From Thermoleophilaceae bacterium (GTDB lineage Bacteria > Actinomycetota > Thermoleophilia > Solirubrobacterales > Thermoleophilaceae), in the NCBI GenBank assembly GCA_030446485.1, contig JAUJNF010000006.1, forward strand, positions 86,956 through 150,955: 64,000 bases of DNA. Reading direction: 5' to 3'. Below, piece by piece: positions 59,978 through 64,000 of the stretch. How positions within the stretch are numbered: the first letter of the stretch is position 1; each line of letters begins with the position of its first letter. A program made the translations under genes and the position numbers. The notes beneath the pieces are model-generated. The model made no database searches, was not told where the DNA came from, and saw only the letters and a list, made by a program, of their open reading frames with translations.

Positions 59978-60682
59978 TCAGGCGCCGGCCGGCGCGGGCT
60001 CGGCCCGCCTGAGGCGGGCGAACACGATGATCCGCTTTTCCGCGCTGTACAGCGGATGGCAGGCGCTCAGGATGAGCTGGTCATGGCCCACGTGGCGGGT
60101 GACCGACGTCTGGGTGGGCGGCACTATCTGGGTGCGCTCCACCTCGTACTCGAACCGCCCGTAGGGCATCGACATCCGCACCGGGTCCCCCCTGCGGAGG
60201 TCGTCGACGGTCCTGAAGGGCGCGCCGTAGGTCGTCCGGTGGCCGGCCACCGCGACGGTGCCGCGCTGTCCCGGCAGCGGTGTCCCGGGGTAGTGGCCCG
60301 GACCCTTGCGCAGGCTCGCGGTGTCGGTCCCCTCCACCACCGCGTACGAGCGGTCGAGCGTCGGGAGCTCGACGCGCCCGATCGCATCTCCCGCCTCGGA
60401 CCGCCGCGCCTGCCGCGACGCCAGCTCGGCCAGCCGGCGCTCGACGTCGGCGATCGGCTCGAGCTCCGCGAGGTCCTTCTCGGCCAGCGCTCGGGCGCCG
60501 TCGAGCTCGTCGTCGAGCGTGCTCTGCTGGCGGTCGGCGAGGAAGGCGGAGATGGGCTCCTGCCAGGCCAGGGTGGTGCCGGCGTCGGCCACCATCAGCA
60601 CGCCGCTGACCATCATCACCGAGGCGACGAAGCGGAGCGCCGGGCGGAGCGAGGACCGTCGACGGCGCATCGTCGTGGTCAC
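59978..60682 (-). CDS. class E/F-type sortase
   Basis: 234 aa, GTG start. N-terminal membrane helix about 15-33, a charged coiled stalk (52-100), then the sortase barrel. Active site: His148 (AVAGHRTTYG), Cys208 (LILSACHP) and Arg217 (SAEKRIIVFARL). This is the catalytic triad in the usual order. The TLxTC motif is replaced by LILSAC, as in actinobacterial class E enzymes. Its most evident substrate here is the LPFTG protein at 57169. Confidence 0.9.
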   Translation of the reverse strand: MTTTMRRRRSSLRPALRFVASVMMVSGVLMVADAGTTLAWQEPISAFLADRQQSTLDDELDGARALAEKDLAELEPIADVERRLAELASRQARRSEAGDAIGRVELPTLDRSYAVVEGTDTASLRKGPGHYPGTPLPGQRGTVAVAGHRTTYGAPFRTVDDLRRGDPVRMSMPYGRFEYEVERTQIVPPTQTSVTRHVGHDQLILSACHPLYSAEKRIIVFARLRRAEPAPAGA

Positions 60683-60689
60683 GCGAGCG

Positions 60690-60695
60690 AGTGTA
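60690..60695 (-). promoter_or_regulatory. -10-like element TACACT, leaderless start of the sortase
   Basis: Minus-strand TACACT ends 7 nt before the GTG at 60682. Confidence 0.45.
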
Positions 60696-60750
60696 GGGAC
60701 GCTCCCGCACGGCGCGTGCGGGCCGCACCGCGGTGGACAGATGGGGGGTC

Positions 60751-62523
60751 ATGCGCGTGGCCGGACGTGCCGATACACGCGCCAGCATGGACGCTACCGC
60801 AGACCGGCACGGACCCTCCGCGCCGATGGCCTTTCCCGCCGAGCGGGCGGCGGATCGCGCCCTGATGGCGCGCTCGCTCGCGTACCTCTTCGCGGCCGCC
60901 GCGGCGCTCGCCCTGATCTCGCTCGAGCTGCCCCAGACCGGCGACGACCGCGCCATCGAGGTGGCCACGCCGTTCGCCGTGGTCTCCGCCGTGGCCACGG
61001 CGCTCGTGATCGCGCTCCTGCTCGGAGCGGCGCGCGTGCTCCACCTGTGGGCCTTCCAGCTGATCCTCTTCTCGAAGACGACGCTGATCAGCGCCGCGAT
61101 CTACTTCTCCGGCGGGATCACCAGCACCTACGTGATGTTCTACGTGCTGGTCGCGCTCTATGCCTGCTACTTCTTCACGCGCACGTGGGCCGGAGTCCAC
61201 ATCGCCTTCGCGGGGCTGGCCTACGGGACGGTGATCGTGGCGCACGGGGCCGGCGACGCGCCGTTCGCCCGCTGGCTCACCACCATCGGGACGCTGCTGG
61301 TGGCGGGGTCGTTGATCCGCATGCTCAAGGAGCGCGTCGAGCGGCTGATCGAGCGCCTCCAGGACGCCGCCCGCACCGACGTGCTGACCGGCCTGCTCAA
61401 CCGGCGCGGCTTCCAGGACCTCTTCGACAACGAGCTCGAACGCTCCCGGCGCAACGGCCGTCCGGTGAGCATCATCGTCGGGGACATCGACGGCTTCAAG
61501 GGCCTGAACGACCGCTACGGCCACAAGGCCGGCGACCGCGCTCTCGAGAAGGTCAGCAACGTGCTGACATCGGCCAAGCGGCAGATCGACATCGCGGCCC
61601 GCATCGGCGGCGAGGAGTTCGCGATCATCGTCCCCGAGACCGATGACCACAGCGCCTACATCTTGGCGGAGCGGCTGCGCCGGTCGGTGGCCCAGGCGTT
61701 CGCCGACGGCGAGCCCAAGGTCACCATCTCCTTCGGCGTGGCGAGCTTCCCCAAGATCGGCGCCACGAGCGAGGCCCTCCTGCACGCCGGCGACCAGGCC
61801 CTCTACGCGGCCAAGGAGCTCGGCCGCGACCGCACCGTGATCCACAACCCGGAGATCGCCTCCGCGCTGGCCGGGGCGGCGAGCCGGAGCACGGCCCAGC
61901 GCGAGGGCTACCTCGCCACCCTGCTGGCGCTCGCCGAGGCGCTCGACGTGCGCGACTCCGGAACCGCGCGCCACTCCAAGACCGTGGCTCAGTTCGCGGA
62001 GCTCACGGCGCGTGAGCTCAACCTCCCCGACGACGTGGTCGACCGGGTGCGGATCGGCGGCATGCTGCACGACGTCGGCAAGATCGGCGTGCCGGACTCG
62101 GTGCTGCGCAAGCCCGGGCCGCTCAGCGCGGACGACTGGGTGGAGATGCGCAAGCACCCGGAGATCGCCGCGCGCATACTCGACAGCGCGACGATCGAGG
62201 ACATCCGCGACTGGGTGCTCTGCCATCACGAGCGCCCCGACGGCTGCGGCTACCCACACGGCCTGAGCGACGGGGAGATCCCCCTCCAGGCCAAGATCCT
62301 GGCCGTGGCCGACGCCTACGAGGCGATGACGAGCGACCGCGTGTATCGCAACGCCCTGTCGTCCGAGGAGGCTCGCGACGAGCTGCGCCGCGCCGCCGGC
62401 ACGCAGTTCGACGAGCGGGTGGTCGACGCCTTCATGCGCGTGCTCGAGCGCACCGGCCCCAGCTCCGTGGCTCACGCGACGGCGGCGCACGCCGCCGCCC
62501 TCGCGGTGAGCGACGGCCACTGA
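60751..62523 (+). CDS. membrane GGDEF/HD-GYP dual-domain c-di-GMP protein
   Basis: 590 aa from ATG 60751, chosen because GGGGGG lies just upstream; GTG 60733 and ATG 60787 are alternatives. Five to six membrane helices (about 38-185), then GGDEF: 'RTDVLTGLLNRRGFQDLFDNELERSRRNG', 'GDIDGFKGLNDRYGHKAGD', signature GGEEF. The HD-GYP part has 'GTARHSKTVAQFAELTARELNLP', 'HDVGKIGVPDSVLRKPGPLS' and 'HHERPDGCGYP', with the GYP motif intact. Both a cyclase and a phosphodiesterase seem active by motif. The membrane part has no recognised sensor. Confidence 0.92.
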   Translation: MRVAGRADTRASMDATADRHGPSAPMAFPAERAADRALMARSLAYLFAAAAALALISLELPQTGDDRAIEVATPFAVVSAVATALVIALLLGAARVLHLWAFQLILFSKTTLISAAIYFSGGITSTYVMFYVLVALYACYFFTRTWAGVHIAFAGLAYGTVIVAHGAGDAPFARWLTTIGTLLVAGSLIRMLKERVERLIERLQDAARTDVLTGLLNRRGFQDLFDNELERSRRNGRPVSIIVGDIDGFKGLNDRYGHKAGDRALEKVSNVLTSAKRQIDIAARIGGEEFAIIVPETDDHSAYILAERLRRSVAQAFADGEPKVTISFGVASFPKIGATSEALLHAGDQALYAAKELGRDRTVIHNPEIASALAGAASRSTAQREGYLATLLALAEALDVRDSGTARHSKTVAQFAELTARELNLPDDVVDRVRIGGMLHDVGKIGVPDSVLRKPGPLSADDWVEMRKHPEIAARILDSATIEDIRDWVLCHHERPDGCGYPHGLSDGEIPLQAKILAVADAYEAMTSDRVYRNALSSEEARDELRRAAGTQFDERVVDAFMRVLERTGPSSVAHATAAHAAALAVSDGH

Positions 62524-62650
62524 TCGAGCGGTCCTGCCCGGCGCAGATCAGCACGGGGCATTCCTCTATCTCCCGCTTGACCGTGGGACCCCTGGGTAGT
62601 CTCTGCCGCCTGACCGGTTAGTCGATACAGAGGAGGGCGAGCCCTAAACG

Positions 62651-64000
62651 ATGGCCAAGCAGATGTCCCCGCTGCCCGATGCACGCTCGGTGCGAGCCAA
62701 CCTGTCCGCGGACGAGCTCAAGCGGCTCGCGGCCCAGATGCCCAACGCCCGCGAGACCCGCTACGGGAACCTCAACGTCCAGACCCAGGTGCTCTCGCGC
62801 TCGAAGGCGTCGACGTTCCTCGTGCTCGACGACCCCGACGCCACCTCCCAGCAGGCCATCTCCCGCGAGGAGGGCGAGCGCATCGCCGCTCTTCAGGACG
62901 AGCACATCGCGGGCCTCGACATGATCGTGGTCGACGGCTACATCGGCAACGACCCGGACTTCCGCACGCCCACGCGGCTCTACGTCGACGCCGCCAACGC
63001 CAACATCGCGGCCATGCAGCGCCAGCTCTACTTCGTCGAGGACGACGCCGGCTTCGAGCCGGAGCTCACCGTGATCTACACGCCCAACCTCGCCGTCCAG
63101 GGCTACCCCAACGACCGCGCGATCACCGTCGACCTCGAGCAGGGCGTCACACGCGTCTGCCACTCCGACTACTTCGGCGAGTCGAAGAAGGGCGGCCTGC
63201 GGATGTGGAACAAGCTCGTGTACGACCGCGGCGGGTTGCCACTGCACGCGGGGTGCAAGGTCATTCCCACCGACTCGGGTGAACGGGTGGGGCTGATCGT
63301 CGGCCTCTCGGGGACGGGCAAGACCACCACCACCTTCACGCGCCAGAACGGCTCGCTGCCGGTCCAGGACGACTTCGTGGCGATGATGCCCGGCGGCAAG
63401 GTCTACGCGACCGAGGCCGGCTGCTTCGCCAAGACCTTCGCGCTCAGCGAGAAGGACGAGCCCACGATCCACGGAGCGGTGAGCCGCCCCGAGGCCTACC
63501 TCGAGAACGTCTCGCAGGACGACAGCGGCGAGCTGGACTTCTTCGACACCGACTACACCGAGAACGGCCGCGCCACCTTCTCGTTCTCCACGATCGAGGC
63601 CGGCGACGCGCGTGATCTGGAGTCCGCGGACTTCCTGCTGATCCTCAACCGCAACGAGAACATCATCCCCGCGGTGGCCAGGCTCAACCCGGAGCAGGCC
63701 GCGGCCTACTTCATGCTCGGAGAGACGCAGGGCACGAGCGCCGGGGGCGCGGACGAGGCCGGGAAGTTCCTGAGGGTGCCGGGCACCAACCCGTTCTTCC
63801 CGGCCGACCACGACCTGCAGGGCAACCGCTTCCTCGAGCTCATGGGCGAGCACCAGCTCGACGTGTACCTCATGAACACCGGGCGGGTGGGCGGACCGGA
63901 GGACGACGACCGCTCGAAGAAGGTGCGGATCCCGCACTCGTCGGCGATCGTGAAGAGCGTGGCCGAGGGCACCATCGACTGGCAGGAGGACCCGGACTTC
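62651..64000 (+). CDS. pckA: ATP-dependent phosphoenolpyruvate carboxykinase (3' end outside window)
   Basis: 450 codons seen, running off the right edge; the complete enzyme is about 530-540 aa. AGGAGGG lies upstream of the ATG. Kinase-1a motif GLSGTGKTTT from residue 218, 'RMWNKLVYDRGGLPLHAGCKVI' and 'DFFDTDYTENGRATFSF' are ATP-PEPCK features; the GTP type has a different P-loop region. It converts oxaloacetate and ATP to PEP, CO2 and ADP at the start of gluconeogenesis. A malyl-CoA-lyase-type pathway elsewhere in the window would feed it with C4 acids. Confidence 0.93.
   Translation, partial: MAKQMSPLPDARSVRANLSADELKRLAAQMPNARETRYGNLNVQTQVLSRSKASTFLVLDDPDATSQQAISREEGERIAALQDEHIAGLDMIVVDGYIGNDPDFRTPTRLYVDAANANIAAMQRQLYFVEDDAGFEPELTVIYTPNLAVQGYPNDRAITVDLEQGVTRVCHSDYFGESKKGGLRMWNKLVYDRGGLPLHAGCKVIPTDSGERVGLIVGLSGTGKTTTTFTRQNGSLPVQDDFVAMMPGGKVYATEAGCFAKTFALSEKDEPTIHGAVSRPEAYLENVSQDDSGELDFFDTDYTENGRATFSFSTIEAGDARDLESADFLLILNRNENIIPAVARLNPEQAAAYFMLGETQGTSAGGADEAGKFLRVPGTNPFFPADHDLQGNRFLELMGEHQLDVYLMNTGRVGGPEDDDRSKKVRIPHSSAIVKSVAEGTIDWQEDPDF

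Noticed and set aside
60679-62520. Long minus-strand open frame opposite the GGDEF/HD-GYP gene
   Set aside because: Low-complexity translation and no motif; the plus strand has complete GGDEF and HD-GYP signatures.

Overview
The window is a very GC-rich chromosomal segment. Sortase, an LPxTG protein, a CW_binding_2 domain, a PadR regulator, a bacterial Ser/Thr kinase and an FHA domain all point to an actinomycete. A Thermoleophilia-like lineage (Solirubrobacterales/Gaiellales) is my best guess, but that placement is inference. No tRNA, rRNA, CRISPR array, transposase or phage gene was seen, and no gap between genes exceeds about 230 bases. Many genes have a TANNNT -10-like hexamer ending 6-9 nt before the start codon, which suggests frequent leaderless transcription.

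Region 1 (1-10.4 kb) is the most remarkable. Three CooC/MinD-type P-loop ATPases lie here. The first (680-1441) and third (9639-10370) are each interrupted by one in-frame UGA, exactly at the CxC metal-binding motif of the CooC family. In both, the frame is the same before and after the UGA, the read-through length matches the family, and a strong hairpin follows with its apical-loop G 21 nt downstream of the UGA. That is the geometry of a bacterial SECIS. I therefore annotate both as selenoproteins; the Sec sits at reciprocal positions of the motif (U-x-C and C-x-U-C). Between and around them are a winged-helix protein with a Cys/His tail, a PadR repressor, a UPF0718-type permease with a DM13 protein, a membrane-anchored family-5 solute-binding protein, and an FtsH-like protease with two AAA+ modules. 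I read this as a possible metal-handling or metallocentre-maturation locus. selA, selB, selC and selD are not in the window.

Region 2 (10.4-22 kb) encodes envelope and secreted proteins: three BNR/sialidase-like beta-propellers (two tandem and membrane-anchored, one secreted with a CW_binding_2-like end), a subtilisin, a Kelch/fibronectin-III protein, and two 'AWAC' signal-peptide proteins with an Ig-like domain and a C-terminal membrane segment. Region 3 (22-31.5 kb) holds a succinyl-CoA-synthetase-like pair broken by several single-base frameshifts, a FixX-like ferredoxin, a PHP-type CehA/McbA metallohydrolase, paired lipoproteins, a malyl-CoA-lyase-like enzyme divergent from a MaoC-type (mesaconyl-CoA) hydratase, and a coiled-coil protein.

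Region 4 (31.5-60.7 kb) is an exopolysaccharide locus. It has a CpsB-type phosphatase, two copies of a Wzz/BY-kinase plus Wzy-like polymerase module, a polysaccharide deacetylase, a FemAB/GNAT protein, an aminotransferase-FemAB fusion, four GT2 transferases, a flippase, a sugar-phosphate transferase, a third polymerase with TPRs, and a tandem duplicated GH39-like hydrolase. Signalling genes are interleaved (REC-HD-GYP, kinase-pseudoreceiver, FHA-HtrA). An LPFTG protein and a sortase lie at its end. Region 5 (60.7-64 kb) has a GGDEF/HD-GYP protein and the start of ATP-dependent PEP carboxykinase, which runs off the window.

Several genes (sucC/sucD and both GH39 copies) show homopolymer-associated frameshifts, so the sequence may contain indel errors. 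The two UGA codons are not explained that way, because no net shift occurs across them.
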